This document shows positions 42,306 through 51,829 of a DNA stretch of 64,000 bases, piece after piece. This DNA is from Austwickia chelonae NBRC 105200 (GTDB lineage: Bacteria; Actinomycetota; Actinomycetes; Actinomycetales; Dermatophilaceae): NCBI RefSeq assembly GCF_000298175.1, contig NZ_BAGZ01000008.1, forward strand, positions 1 through 64,000, written 5' to 3'. The position numbers were made by a program, and so were the translations under genes. The notes beneath the pieces were generated by a model. That model was not told where the DNA came from and made no database searches. It saw only the letters and a list, made by a program, of their open reading frames with translations. The first letter of the stretch is position 1. Each line of letters begins with the position of its first letter.

Positions 42306-44774
42306 ATGCCGGTGACCGGAACATACCGACTTCAGCTGCACCGCGACTTCGGTTTCGCCGATGCAGCCCGCATCGTCCCCTATCTCGCCCGCCTGGGCGT
42401 CAGCCACCTGTACCTGTCGCCGATCCTGGCCTCGGTGGCCGGGTCGATGCACGGCTACGACGTGGTCGACCACTCCCGGGTGGACGAGGAACTCGGCGGC
42501 CGCGCAGGTTTCGAAGAACTTGCCGCGCTGACCCGGGAACACGGGATGGGCATCGTCGTCGACGTCGTCCCGAACCACATGGCCTTCGTCGCACCCGAGA
42601 GCGCCAATATCCCCCTGTGGGAAGTCCTCCGTGACGGTCGGGACGCCCGCACGGCGCAGTGGTTCGACATCGACTGGAAAGCCGGCGGCGGACGGATCGG
42701 TCTGCCCTTCCTCGGCGGCGACCTCGACACGGTCCTCGAGGCCGAGGAGATCGTCCTGGACCGCATGCCGGACCCGGTCACCGGGCTCGAGATCCCCGTC
42801 CTGCGTTATTACGACCACGTCCTGCCCGTAGCCCTGGGCACGGAAGGGAACGCCGAACCCGGCAGCACCGAACCTGCAGTCGTCCGAGCGATTCTCGACC
42901 GGCAGCACTACCGGCTGACCAGCTGGCGCGACAAGGACGACAGCCTGAACTACCGGCGGTTCTTCGAGGTCGACGGGCTGATCGCCGTCCGAGTCGAACT
43001 GCCCGAGGTCTTCGAGGAGACCCACCGTCTCCTCCTGGAACTCAATCACGCCGGCCTCATCGACGGCTTCCGCATCGACCACCCCGACGGTCTGGCCGAT
43101 CCCACCGGATATCTCGACCGGCTGCGCCGCGCCACCACCAGGGGCACCTATCTCGTCGTGGAGAAGATCCTCGAGAAGGACGAACGCCTCCCCGACAGCT
43201 GGGCCTGCGACGGCACCACGGGCTACGACGCGATGCGCGCGGTGGCCGCCGCCCTCGTCGACACCGGGACGGCATCGGTGCTCACCCGCGAATGGGAACT
43301 CGCCGGCGGGGACGCCACCCTCGCCCAGGCGACAACCGCAGCGAAACGCCAGGTCGTCGACCAGGCGCTGACCCCCGAGGTCGAACGCCTGGTGCGACGT
43401 GCCCGAGAATCCCTGCCCGAGAGCGACCCCGACCGTCTCCGCGAAGCGGTCGTCGAGCTGCTGGTCGCCGGGGAGGTCTACCGCGCCTACGTCCGGGCAG
43501 AAGAACGCCTGTCCCCGGCAGCCCGGGAACGACTCACCGATGCCTTCACCCGAGCCATCGGGGAACGCCCCGACCTGGACGAGGAATTGCGCGCCCTGGT
43601 GCCTCTGACCGTGGCCGACGACAGCGACGCCAACGCCCTGGACTTCGCGGTACGCCTCCAACAGACATGGGGGCCGGTGATGGCCAAGGGGATCGAGGAC
43701 ACCACCTTCTACCGCTGGCATCGGCTCATCGCCTTGAACGAGGTGGGTGGAGACCCCGAAGCCCTGGAGACCGCCTCCGTGGACGACCTGCACCGATGGG
43801 CCGTCCACCAGGCGGAACACTGGCCACGCGGCATGACTTCCTTGTCCACGCACGACACCAAACGCAGCGAGGACGTCCGCGCCCGGCTGCTGGCCGTGGC
43901 CGGAGACGCACAGGCCTGGTCGCTGTGCTCCCGGCTCGCCCGCGAACAGGCCGAGGACTTCGGGATCGACCTGCCCACGGCGCATCTGCTCTGGCAGACC
44001 CTGCTCGGCGTGGGGTATATCGCACCCGAACGGATCACGGACTACCTGCTGAAAGCCCTCCGCGAGGCCAAACAGCACACTGCCTGGGTGGACGGCGACG
44101 AAGCCTACGAACAGCGGGTACTGGCCTTCGTGGAGCAGGTCCGGGTCGACGGGCGCCTGCACGACGCCATCGACGACGCGGTGACCCGTCACGCCGAGGC
44201 GATCAGGGCGACGGTGCTCGGGGCGAAGGCCCTGCAGCTGACCCTGCCAGGGGTTCCCGACTGCTATCAGGGATGCGAGCTGGTCGACCTGTCCCTGGTC
44301 GACCCGGACAACCGCCGCCCGGTCGACTACGACCGCCGCGCAGCACTCCTGGAACGACTGGCCACCCAAGGGGTCACCGGCCTGCCCACAGAACAGCCGG
44401 ACCGGCTCGACGCCGAGAAACTCCTGGTCACCTCCCGTCTGATGGCGCTCCGCCGCGAGGAGAGCGACCTCTTCCTCCACGGGTCGTACCGCCCGCTGCC
44501 GACCCCCTCCGACCATCTGATCGGTCTGGTCCGCGAACAGAACGTGGGCCGACTGACCGAAGCCCTGGGCTTGGCCCAACGTGCCAGACTGGTGACCCTG
44601 GTGACCAGGGCGCCGGCCGCGCTGGCCGCCGAAGGCGGCTGGACGGACACCGTCGTCACCCTGCCCGACGGCCCTTGGCAGGATGTGCTGACGGGGCGCG
44701 CGATCGACGGCGGGGAGACCAGGGTGGCCGGGGTCCTCGGCGAGCTACCCGTCGCCGTCCTCCTGCAACGTTGA
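42306..44774 (+). CDS. treY: Maltooligosyl trehalose synthase
   Basis: An 822-residue GH13 enzyme that turns the reducing-end alpha-1,4 bond of maltooligosaccharides into a trehalose-type alpha-1,1 bond. Motifs: VTGTYRLQLHRDFGFADAAR (TreY N-terminus), VDVVPNHMA, the nucleophile Asp in GFRIDHPDGLADP, the acid Glu in YLVVEKILEKDERLP, and the third Asp in STHDTKRSEDVRAR. The C-terminus has TLPGVPDCYQGCELVDLSLVDPDNRRPVD. ATG preceded by AGGAG. It is followed by treZ, so glycogen-derived trehalose is made by the TreYZ route. Confidence 0.96.
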   Translation: MPVTGTYRLQLHRDFGFADAARIVPYLARLGVSHLYLSPILASVAGSMHGYDVVDHSRVDEELGGRAGFEELAALTREHGMGIVVDVVPNHMAFVAPESANIPLWEVLRDGRDARTAQWFDIDWKAGGGRIGLPFLGGDLDTVLEAEEIVLDRMPDPVTGLEIPVLRYYDHVLPVALGTEGNAEPGSTEPAVVRAILDRQHYRLTSWRDKDDSLNYRRFFEVDGLIAVRVELPEVFEETHRLLLELNHAGLIDGFRIDHPDGLADPTGYLDRLRRATTRGTYLVVEKILEKDERLPDSWACDGTTGYDAMRAVAAALVDTGTASVLTREWELAGGDATLAQATTAAKRQVVDQALTPEVERLVRRARESLPESDPDRLREAVVELLVAGEVYRAYVRAEERLSPAARERLTDAFTRAIGERPDLDEELRALVPLTVADDSDANALDFAVRLQQTWGPVMAKGIEDTTFYRWHRLIALNEVGGDPEALETASVDDLHRWAVHQAEHWPRGMTSLSTHDTKRSEDVRARLLAVAGDAQAWSLCSRLAREQAEDFGIDLPTAHLLWQTLLGVGYIAPERITDYLLKALREAKQHTAWVDGDEAYEQRVLAFVEQVRVDGRLHDAIDDAVTRHAEAIRATVLGAKALQLTLPGVPDCYQGCELVDLSLVDPDNRRPVDYDRRAALLERLATQGVTGLPTEQPDRLDAEKLLVTSRLMALRREESDLFLHGSYRPLPTPSDHLIGLVREQNVGRLTEALGLAQRARLVTLVTRAPAALAAEGGWTDTVVTLPDGPWQDVLTGRAIDGGETRVAGVLGELPVAVLLQR

Positions 44775-44826
44775 ACGGCAACCGCGACCGACCAGCCGAC
44801 CACCACGAACTTCCACGAAGGGCGAC

Positions 44827-46680
44827 ATGAGCGAGCACCCCGACGCACGGACAGCCCCCGAGGCACCCGGCCTGCCCGTACGGGCACTCCCGGCCGAGCC
44901 GGGCCCGCAGGACGAAGACGGTCTGCGTGAGTTCCGGGTCTGGGCGCCGAACGCCGAACGGACGGTGTCCCTCGTCCTGGCCGACGAGGAACACGAGATG
45001 ACCCCCGCCACCGACGGCTGGTGGCAGACCCGGGTCGCAGCGCACCACGGAGACCGTTACGGCTACCGACTCGACGACGGACCGGTCTTCCCCAGCCCGA
45101 TGGCCCGCCGACTGCCCGACGGCCCGCACGGCCTGGGCGCCGTGGTCGACACCACCGATGACGTCTGGCACGACGAGGAATGGGCCGGGGTCCCCCTCGC
45201 CGGATCGGTGCTCTACGAGATGCACATCGGCACCTTCACCACCGAAGGGACCTTCGACGCGGCGATCGACCGCCTCGACCATCTGGTCGACCTGGGTGTC
45301 GACGTCGTCGAAGTGATGCCGGTCGCGTCCTTCCCCGGAACACACGGCTGGGGATACGACGGCGTCGCACCCTGGTCGGTACACGAACCCTACGGGGGGC
45401 CGGACGGACTGCACCGGTTCGTCGACGCCTGCCACGCCCGCGGCCTGGGGGTCTGCCTGGACGTGGTCCACAACCACCTCGGGCCCGACGGCGCCTACGC
45501 GCACGCCTTCGGTCCCTATTTCACCGACCGGCACCACACCCCCTGGGGCGCCGCGCTGAACCTCGACGGGCCCGGATCGGACCCGGTACGAGCTTTTCTC
45601 GTGGGCAACGCCCTGACCTGGCTGCGCGACTTCCACCTGGACGGACTACGCCTGGACGCCGTCCACGAACTGCACGACCACCGGGCCGTACCGATCCTGG
45701 AAGAACTCTCGGCAGCGGTCGCGGACCTCTCCGAACAGACCGGGCACCGCCGTTGGCTGGTGGCCGAGACCGACCGGAACGACCCCCGCACGGTGCAACC
45801 CCGAGAACAAGGCGGCCTCGGAATGGACGGCCAATGGGCCGACGACGTCCACCACGGCTGGCACGCAGTACTGACCGGTGAGGACCAGGGCTACTACGGA
45901 GACTTCGCGGACCTCTCGGTACTCCCCACCCTCCTGGGGGCCCCGTTCCACCACGCCGACACCTGGTCGTCCTTCCGCGGACGCCGCCACGGACGCCCCG
46001 TCCCCGAGGACGTGGAAGGCTGGCGATTCGTGGTCTTCCTGGAGAACCACGACCAGGTCGGCAACCGGGCCCTCGGCGACCGCCACGCGCACACCCTGTC
46101 GACCAGGCGACTCCAGTGCGGCGCCGCTCTGCTCCTGACCAGCGCCTACACCCCGATGCTGTTCATGGGGGAGGAATGGGGCGCCAGCACCCCCTGGCAG
46201 TACTTCACCGACCACACCGACCCGCAACTGGCCGACGCAGTACGGGAGGGACGACGACGGGAGTTCGCCGCCCACGGCTGGTCCGGGGACGAGGTGCCGG
46301 ACCCGCAGTCACCGGATACCCGCGACCGATCGGTCCTGGACTGGTCGGAGATCGACGAAGGCGATCACCGGGTACTCCTGCGGTGGTACCGGGCGCTGAT
46401 CGCCCTGCGACGTGCGCGCGCCGATCTGCGGGATCCTGACCGTTCGCGGGTGCAGGCCCATCTCGATCCCGACACCGGGATGCTCGTCGTCGAGCGGGGG
46501 CAGCATCGGATCGCAGTGAACCTGGGCGTGGAGACGGTGGAGGCCGATCTGCATCTGGAATCGACTCGGGGCCGGGTCGTCCTGTTGAGCAACGACTGCA
46601 CGACCGCGCTGGACGAGGACGGGTGTATCAGCGTGCCCCCGGACGGGGTGGTCGTCGTGGGTCCGAGTACGGCGGAATGA
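44827..46680 (+). CDS. treZ: Malto-oligosyltrehalose trehalohydrolase
   Basis: A 617-residue GH13 enzyme releasing free trehalose from maltooligosyl-trehalose. It has an N-terminal CBM48-like domain (LREFRVWAPNAERTVSLVL), then the barrel motifs VYEMHIGTFT-type (VLYEMHIGTFTTEGTFDAAI), DVVHNHLG, nucleophile LDGLRLDAVHEL, acid Glu in WLVAETDRNDPR, third Asp in FLENHDQVGNRALGDR, and MLFMGEEWGA. ATG start with GAAGGG upstream. Its stop overlaps the start of the next gene. Confidence 0.96.
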   Translation: MSEHPDARTAPEAPGLPVRALPAEPGPQDEDGLREFRVWAPNAERTVSLVLADEEHEMTPATDGWWQTRVAAHHGDRYGYRLDDGPVFPSPMARRLPDGPHGLGAVVDTTDDVWHDEEWAGVPLAGSVLYEMHIGTFTTEGTFDAAIDRLDHLVDLGVDVVEVMPVASFPGTHGWGYDGVAPWSVHEPYGGPDGLHRFVDACHARGLGVCLDVVHNHLGPDGAYAHAFGPYFTDRHHTPWGAALNLDGPGSDPVRAFLVGNALTWLRDFHLDGLRLDAVHELHDHRAVPILEELSAAVADLSEQTGHRRWLVAETDRNDPRTVQPREQGGLGMDGQWADDVHHGWHAVLTGEDQGYYGDFADLSVLPTLLGAPFHHADTWSSFRGRRHGRPVPEDVEGWRFVVFLENHDQVGNRALGDRHAHTLSTRRLQCGAALLLTSAYTPMLFMGEEWGASTPWQYFTDHTDPQLADAVREGRRREFAAHGWSGDEVPDPQSPDTRDRSVLDWSEIDEGDHRVLLRWYRALIALRRARADLRDPDRSRVQAHLDPDTGMLVVERGQHRIAVNLGVETVEADLHLESTRGRVVLLSNDCTTALDEDGCISVPPDGVVVVGPSTAE

Positions 46681-47351
46681 TGTCGGATCCCTCGTCGGCG
46701 CGTCGTCACCGTCGTCCGGCCCTGCTCGACCCGGGCAGTATGGACGCCTTCGCGCAGGATCGCCTGGACCCTGCGGTGATCTCGCAGATCGCCCACGAGA
46801 CGGCGGCGATCCTGGTGCGCACCGGTCGGGCCTGCACCGACCCGGGGATGACGGAACGGTTGGTCAGGTTGGTCGACGAGCTGGGTCTGGACACGGTGGC
46901 TCAGTTGTGGTCGGAGTGCTCGGCCCGGACCCTGCCGGGCACCTTGTGGCGGTTGTACGTGATCCGGGAGTGGGTGCGTCGCGACCCGGTGGGCGCCAGC
47001 GGTGACTTCTCCGAGGGGATGCGTCATGCCGATGTGGCGGTGGCGATCGCCGGGGCGGGGAGCCCGCCCGGTCCGGAGCAGATGAAACACCTGGCGGATG
47101 CGATCCTGCGGGGGGTCTATGCCGCCGATGTCGCGGTGGCCCTGGAACGGGCGGCTGCTTTCTGCCGGGTGGTCGCTGCCGGTCGGGCCGCCCGGGAGCC
47201 CGACGCCCGGCCCGTTCCGGGGCGTGCTGCGCGATCGGGGTCGACGACGGACCCGGGGGGCCGCCATGCGGCGTCCGCTGCGGCGGTACTGGCCATGTCC
47301 GAGGACCTGGCATGGTCTGCAAAGGCTTGGCGTCGAGGCGATCTCGTCTGA
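46677..47351 (+). CDS. Unknown protein translationally coupled to treZ
   Basis: 224 residues, unassigned. ATG ATG start overlapping the treZ stop (ATGA). The predicted protein is soluble and mainly alpha-helical: VISQIAHETAAILVRTGR, GMTERLVRLVDELGLDTVAQLWSE, TLPGTLWRLYVIREWVRRDP, EQMKHLADAILRGVYAADVAVALERAAAFCRVVAAG. The C-terminal third is Arg/Pro/Gly-rich and probably disordered, ending in a short helix (AVLAMSEDLAWSAKAWRRGDLV). Similar-looking proteins exist in actinobacteria as conserved hypotheticals. No membrane or signal sequence is visible. The coupling suggests co-expression with trehalose synthesis, but a role cannot be given. Confidence 0.7.
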   Translation: MMSDPSSARRHRRPALLDPGSMDAFAQDRLDPAVISQIAHETAAILVRTGRACTDPGMTERLVRLVDELGLDTVAQLWSECSARTLPGTLWRLYVIREWVRRDPVGASGDFSEGMRHADVAVAIAGAGSPPGPEQMKHLADAILRGVYAADVAVALERAAAFCRVVAAGRAAREPDARPVPGRAARSGSTTDPGGRHAASAAAVLAMSEDLAWSAKAWRRGDLV

Positions 47352-47422
47352 TTCGGTGGAAAAAATGCCGACTCCGGCCGTCATGTATTCGTCGAATCCA
47401 CCATCCCATCCGTGCGTGACCT

Positions 47423-47444
47423 GTTCACTCGCCGTTCACGACAC
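47423..47444 (+). promoter_or_regulatory. PHO box upstream of pstS
   Basis: Two 11-bp direct units, GTTCACTCGCC and GTTCACGACAC, side by side. This is the classical PhoP-binding direct-repeat unit of actinobacteria (consensus GTTCACC-type every 11 bp). It lies about 95 bp before the pstS start. Confidence 0.75.
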
Positions 47445-47536
47445 GCATGACGCTGGGACACTCGTCCTCATTAGCGTCGAGCACGGAATGGCAGTGTGCC
47501 CTTCTCACGGATCGCAGTGGAGAGGTACAGATCATC

Positions 47537-48637
47537 GTGAAGATGCAGGGTTGGGCTTTCGCTTCGACGATATCCCTCATCGGCATGGCCGCCTTGGCGT
47601 CCTGCGGTAGCAATGACAACAGTGCCCTCACCGGAGGAGGATCCGCCGGTTCTTCCGCGCAGATCGCCGATTGCCAACGCGGCAATCTGAAGGGTGAGGG
47701 GTCGTCGGCGCAGAAAAATGCCATCGACATGGCGATCAGTAGTTACGGGAGTGCCTGTTCCGGCGCGCAGATCGACTACAACCCGTCCGGCTCCGGAGCG
47801 GGCATCAAGAACTTCAACGCCGGCCAGGTCGACTTCGGGGGTACCGACTCGGTGTTGAAGCCTGCCGAGTCCGCGGCCGGGGAAAAACGCTGCTCCTCAC
47901 CGACCTGGCACGTGCCCATGGTCGCCGGGCCGATCGCGGTGTCCTACAACGTCAAGGGCGTCGACACCCTGGTACTCACCCCGGAGCTGATGGCCAGGAT
48001 CTTCCAGGGCGAGATCACCACTTGGAACGACCCGGCGATCGCCGAGGCCAACAAGGACGCCACCTTGCCGAGCACCCCGATCCGGGTCTTCTTCCGGTCC
48101 GACGAGTCGGGGACCACCGAGAATTTCACCAGATATCTCAAAGCCGCTTCCGGAACGGCCTGGAAGGGAGAGGCCACGAAGGCCTGGACAGGCAAGGGCG
48201 AAGGCAAGGAGAAGTCCTCCGGTGTCGCAAAAGCGGTGAAGGACAGCGACGGAGGGATCACTTATGTCGAACTGTCCTATGCGAAGGACAACGGGCTGAA
48301 ACTCGCCCAAGTGGACAATGGTGCCGGGCCGGTGGCACTCACGAGCGATAACGTCGGTAAAGCCATCTCCGCTGCCACACAGGAAGGGGAAGGGAACGAT
48401 CTCAGACTGAAGGTCGATTTCGCGGCGAAGACTCCGGGTGCCTATCCGATCGTATTGGTCACCTACGAAATCGTCTGTTCGGATTATCAGAAGGACGCCC
48501 AGGCCGCGTACGTCCGTTCCTTCCTGAAGCATTTCGCCTCCGATTCCGTGCAGAGGGGCCTGGAAGGTCGCGGATATGCGCCCTTGCCCGCGGAAGTCCT
48601 GACGAAGGTGCGTACCACCGTCGACGCGATCCAGTAA
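47537..48637 (+). CDS. pstS: Phosphate-binding lipoprotein PstS
   Basis: A 366-residue periplasmic-type phosphate-binding protein, membrane-anchored. The lipoprotein signal ends with the lipobox LASC (GMAALASCGSND). Motifs include IDYNPSGSGAGIKNF (phosphate-binding Ser/Gly loop), VDFGGTDSVLKPAE, LTPELMARIFQGEITTWNDP, FFRSDESGTTENFTRYL and GGITYVELSYAKDNGL. GTG 47537 is the likely start (ATG 47543 is possible). First gene of pstSCAB and probably induced by PhoP at low phosphate. Confidence 0.95.
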   Translation: MKMQGWAFASTISLIGMAALASCGSNDNSALTGGGSAGSSAQIADCQRGNLKGEGSSAQKNAIDMAISSYGSACSGAQIDYNPSGSGAGIKNFNAGQVDFGGTDSVLKPAESAAGEKRCSSPTWHVPMVAGPIAVSYNVKGVDTLVLTPELMARIFQGEITTWNDPAIAEANKDATLPSTPIRVFFRSDESGTTENFTRYLKAASGTAWKGEATKAWTGKGEGKEKSSGVAKAVKDSDGGITYVELSYAKDNGLKLAQVDNGAGPVALTSDNVGKAISAATQEGEGNDLRLKVDFAAKTPGAYPIVLVTYEIVCSDYQKDAQAAYVRSFLKHFASDSVQRGLEGRGYAPLPAEVLTKVRTTVDAIQ

Positions 48638-48744
48638 CCGACCTGTTCCGGGCGGCTCCGGCCACGGGGACGTCCCGGCACGGCTCATCCCGCACGACCG
48701 CCGCGGCGCAGGAACACCGGCCCGCGAGACAGGGGATGCCAGGC

Positions 48745-49749
48745 ATGCCTGACACGACACAGACCCAGGAGACGGCCTCGCCCGTCGGACTGGACGGCTC
48801 CATCGGCACCCGCCGGCGGGGTGATCGACTTTTCCATGGCGCCGCCGTGGGGGCCAGCGCCATCGTGGTCGCCATCGTCACTCTCATCGGGCTCTTCCTG
48901 CTGGGTCAGGCCGCGCCTTCGCTGGCCCGCAACGAGGCTTCCTTCCTGACCTCCTCGGAGTGGCTCACCGCAGGTGACCATCCCCGGTTCGGTGTGGCCT
49001 CTCTGCTGTGGGTGACCGTCATCACGTCGATCATGGCGATGTGTGTGGCCGTGCCCTTGGGGGTCGGGGTGGCCTTGTTCATCACCCAGTACGCGCCCCG
49101 TCGTCTCGCACGTCCGGCCGGTCAGCTGATCGACCTGCTCGCCGCGGTGCCGTCGATCGTGTACGGCCTCTGGGGAATCATGACCTTCGGGCCGTTGATC
49201 GAACGTTCGGGCCTGCAAGGGCTGCTGAACGCCGCGCTGGGGTGGGTCCCCCTGTTCGCCAAGAGTGCGGAGAACCCGGTCGACAGCGGCTCCACGCTCT
49301 TCGTCGTCAGCCTCGTGCTGGCCATCATGATCCTGCCCATCGTGACGGCGATCTCCCGGGAGGTCTTCGACCAGACTCCGCTGGCCCACAAGGAAGGCGT
49401 CCTGGCGCTGGGCGCCACCAAATGGGAGATGATCCGCACCGCGGTGCTCCCCTTCGGTCGTCCCGGGGTGATCAGCGCCTCCATGCTCGGTCTGGGTCGG
49501 GCGCTGGGAGAAACCGTCGCAGTGATGATGATCCTGTCCGCACTGGCCCCGAAATCGGCATGGAGCTGGAGCATCTTCCGCGGCGGGGAGACCTTCGCCT
49601 CCCGGATCGCCAACAACGCCCACGAGTTCGACTCGGCGCAGAAGACCGGTGCGTACATGGCAGCTGGGCTGGTGCTCTTCCTGCTCACCTTCGCCGTCAA
49701 CGCGGTGGCCCGTATCGTCATCAACCGCAGGAAGGCCTTCGTCGAATGA
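48745..49749 (+). CDS. pstC: Phosphate ABC transporter permease PstC
   Basis: A 334-residue inner-membrane permease with six helices. I prefer ATG 48745 because AGGGG (48731-48735) is at normal spacing; ATG 48736 would sit directly on it. Shows LIGLFLLGQAAPSL, the BPD-type permease core (LAAVPSIVYGLWGIM, REVFDQTPLAHKEGVLALGATKWEMIRTAVLPFGRPGVIS, LGLGRALGETVAVMM), with the EAA loop that contacts PstB. The stop overlaps the pstA start. Confidence 0.95.
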   Translation: MPDTTQTQETASPVGLDGSIGTRRRGDRLFHGAAVGASAIVVAIVTLIGLFLLGQAAPSLARNEASFLTSSEWLTAGDHPRFGVASLLWVTVITSIMAMCVAVPLGVGVALFITQYAPRRLARPAGQLIDLLAAVPSIVYGLWGIMTFGPLIERSGLQGLLNAALGWVPLFAKSAENPVDSGSTLFVVSLVLAIMILPIVTAISREVFDQTPLAHKEGVLALGATKWEMIRTAVLPFGRPGVISASMLGLGRALGETVAVMMILSALAPKSAWSWSIFRGGETFASRIANNAHEFDSAQKTGAYMAAGLVLFLLTFAVNAVARIVINRRKAFVE

Positions 49750-50672
49750 CCACCAGCACGGCGGCGACCGGTGCACCCGACCGGATCGAACAGCCCGTCG
49801 ACCTGAGCCTGTCGGGAGGGCACTCGCATTCGCGCACCGTCAGGGATGTCGTCGCACGGGTGGTGATGTGTCTCTGCTTCGCGTTGGCGGTGCTGCCTCT
49901 GTTGTGGATCGTCTACACCGTCCTGTCCAACGGACTCGGGCTTCTCCTGGAGGTCGGGTGGTGGAACAGGAGCCAGGCCGGTCTGGTGTCCACGATCCGT
50001 GGCGGCGGGGCCTATCACGCGATCGTCGGGACCCTGCTCCAAGCCTTGGTGACCGCTTCGATCTCGGTGCCGGTCGGCGTCCTGGTCGCGATCTACCTGG
50101 TGGAATACGGGCGCGGGCGGCTCTCCACGGCGGTCAGTTTCATGGTGGACGTCCTCACCGGGGTGCCCTCCATCGTGGCAGCCCTGTTCGTCTACGCGCT
50201 GTGGGTCGGCGTCTTCGACCTGCAGCGGGTGGGTTTCGCGGTCACCTTGGCCTTGGTGCTCCTGATGATCCCCACGGTCATCCGGTCCACCGAGGAGATG
50301 CTCAAGCTCGTCCCGAACGAACTCAGGGAAGCCTCCTACGCCCTGGGCGTGCCCAAGTGGAAGACCATCGTGTCGGTGGTCCTGCCAACCGCTTTCAACG
50401 GCATCGTGACCGGGGTGCTGCTCGGCCTGGCCCGGGTGATGGGGGAGACCGCTCCCCTGCTGGTCCTGGGGCCTTACACGAAGTTCATCAACCTGGACCT
50501 GTTGGCGAGCAATATGGCGACCCTGCCCACGATGATCAACCAGGAGAGGATGGAGGCGCTGGCACCCGCGGTGGAACGGGCCTGGGCCGCGGCGCTGACC
50601 CTCATCCTCCTGGTGCTGATGCTCAACCTGGTCGGACGTTTCATCGCCCGCACCGGAACCGTCAAAGCCTGA
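49746..50672 (+). CDS. pstA: Phosphate ABC transporter permease PstA
   Basis: A 308-residue permease partner of PstC with six helices. ATG overlaps the pstC stop. Motifs: [57 protein letters not shown], the EAA loop [33 protein letters not shown] and [18 protein letters not shown]. Followed after 43 bp by pstB. Confidence 0.95.
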   Translation: MTTSTAATGAPDRIEQPVDLSLSGGHSHSRTVRDVVARVVMCLCFALAVLPLLWIVYTVLSNGLGLLLEVGWWNRSQAGLVSTIRGGGAYHAIVGTLLQALVTASISVPVGVLVAIYLVEYGRGRLSTAVSFMVDVLTGVPSIVAALFVYALWVGVFDLQRVGFAVTLALVLLMIPTVIRSTEEMLKLVPNELREASYALGVPKWKTIVSVVLPTAFNGIVTGVLLGLARVMGETAPLLVLGPYTKFINLDLLASNMATLPTMINQERMEALAPAVERAWAAALTLILLVLMLNLVGRFIARTGTVKA

Positions 50673-50715
50673 CCGTCAACAACGACCTCCCTCACGGAAG
50701 AATCTCGAAGCTCAC

Positions 50716-51492
50716 ATGGCCAAACGCATCGACGTCAACGACGTGAATGTTTTCTACGGCTCCTTCAAAGCGGTGGAAGGGGTGTCCATGACGATCGAAC
50801 CCCGGTCGGTGACGGCGTTCATCGGCCCCTCCGGGTGTGGAAAGTCGACGATGCTGCGCACCCTGAACCGGATGCACGAGGTGGTGCCGGGCGGTCGGGT
50901 CGAGGGAGAGATCACCCTGGACGGGAAAGACCTGTACGCGCCGGACGTCGACCCGGTCGCGGTCCGACGCACGGTGGGCATGGTCTTCCAACGTCCCAAT
51001 CCTTTCCCCACGATGACCATCTTCGACAATGTGGCGGCCGGTCTACGGTTGAACGGCGTCCGCGACAAGGCGCTCCTGGCCGAGACGGTCGAGAAATCGC
51101 TCCGCGGGGCGAACCTGTGGAACGAGGTCAAGGACCGCTTGGGCAAACCGGGCGCGGGGCTCTCCGGGGGCCAGCAGCAAAGGCTGTGCATCGCGCGGGC
51201 GATCGCGGTCTCACCTGAGGTGCTCCTGATGGACGAGCCGTGTTCGGCGCTGGACCCCATCTCGACCTTGGCCATCGAGGACCTGATCAACGAGATCAAG
51301 GAGCGGTACACGATCGTGATCGTGACCCACAACATGCAGCAGGCCGCACGGGTGTCGGACCGGACGGCCTTCTTCAACCTCGCGGCCACCGGTCAGCCCG
51401 GAAAACTGATCGAGATCGGCGACACCCACCGGATCTTCAGCAACCCCGGTGAGCGCGCCACCGAGGACTACATCTCAGGTCGCTTCGGCTGA
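50716..51492 (+). CDS. pstB: Phosphate ABC transporter ATP-binding protein PstB
   Basis: A 258-residue ATPase driving PstCA. Walker [10 protein letters not shown] (about 36-44), Q-loop [17 protein letters not shown], signature [14 protein letters not shown], Walker [13 protein letters not shown] and the switch His in [14 protein letters not shown] are all intact. The length and C-terminus ([16 protein letters not shown]) are typical. No phoU gene follows. Confidence 0.96.
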   Translation: MAKRIDVNDVNVFYGSFKAVEGVSMTIEPRSVTAFIGPSGCGKSTMLRTLNRMHEVVPGGRVEGEITLDGKDLYAPDVDPVAVRRTVGMVFQRPNPFPTMTIFDNVAAGLRLNGVRDKALLAETVEKSLRGANLWNEVKDRLGKPGAGLSGGQQQRLCIARAIAVSPEVLLMDEPCSALDPISTLAIEDLINEIKERYTIVIVTHNMQQAARVSDRTAFFNLAATGQPGKLIEIGDTHRIFSNPGERATEDYISGRFG

Positions 51493-51572
51493 CCCGGCGA
51501 CCGGCCCCGGAGGAGCCCGGTGCCCGGGCAAGGTGCCGATCGGTAGCGCGTGGACGCGCACCGACATGACGT

Positions 51573-51612
51573 GAGGGGCTGTCCCCGTGACCTATCACGG
51601 GGACAGCCCCTC
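51573..51612. terminator. Bidirectional terminator, perfect 18-bp stem
   Basis: Perfect arms 51573-51590 and 51595-51612 with a 4-nt loop (CCTA), between pstB and the convergent mutT1. GC-rich, no T-run. Confidence 0.82.
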
Positions 51613-51829
51613 GGACGTGAGACGTGCCAAACCGGGAGCGCCTCTCGGCGCACGGCCGCTCGTAGCGGCGTATTTTGGGACCCGGGGCTACCGCGGCCTG
51701 GCACGCTCCATCCACGGTAACGGCTAGCCGTACCTCGTTCCCAATCGGGTCGGGGGACGCCTCTCTGAGGAAGGACGACCGGCTCGTCGGGTCTGCGAAC
51801 GGTCAGCGACCGAGAACCCTTCCGCTGCT
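51613..51829. other. Intergenic sequence between the pst terminator and mutT1
   Basis: About 217 bp with no open frame or RNA motif I recognise. It contains several short GC-rich inverted repeats (for example GCGCCTCTCGGCGC). Confidence 0.3.

Noticed and set aside
41622-44579. A 985-codon open frame on the minus strand
   Set aside because: Mirror of treY and the GNAT gene; the plus-strand products carry complete GH13 motifs.
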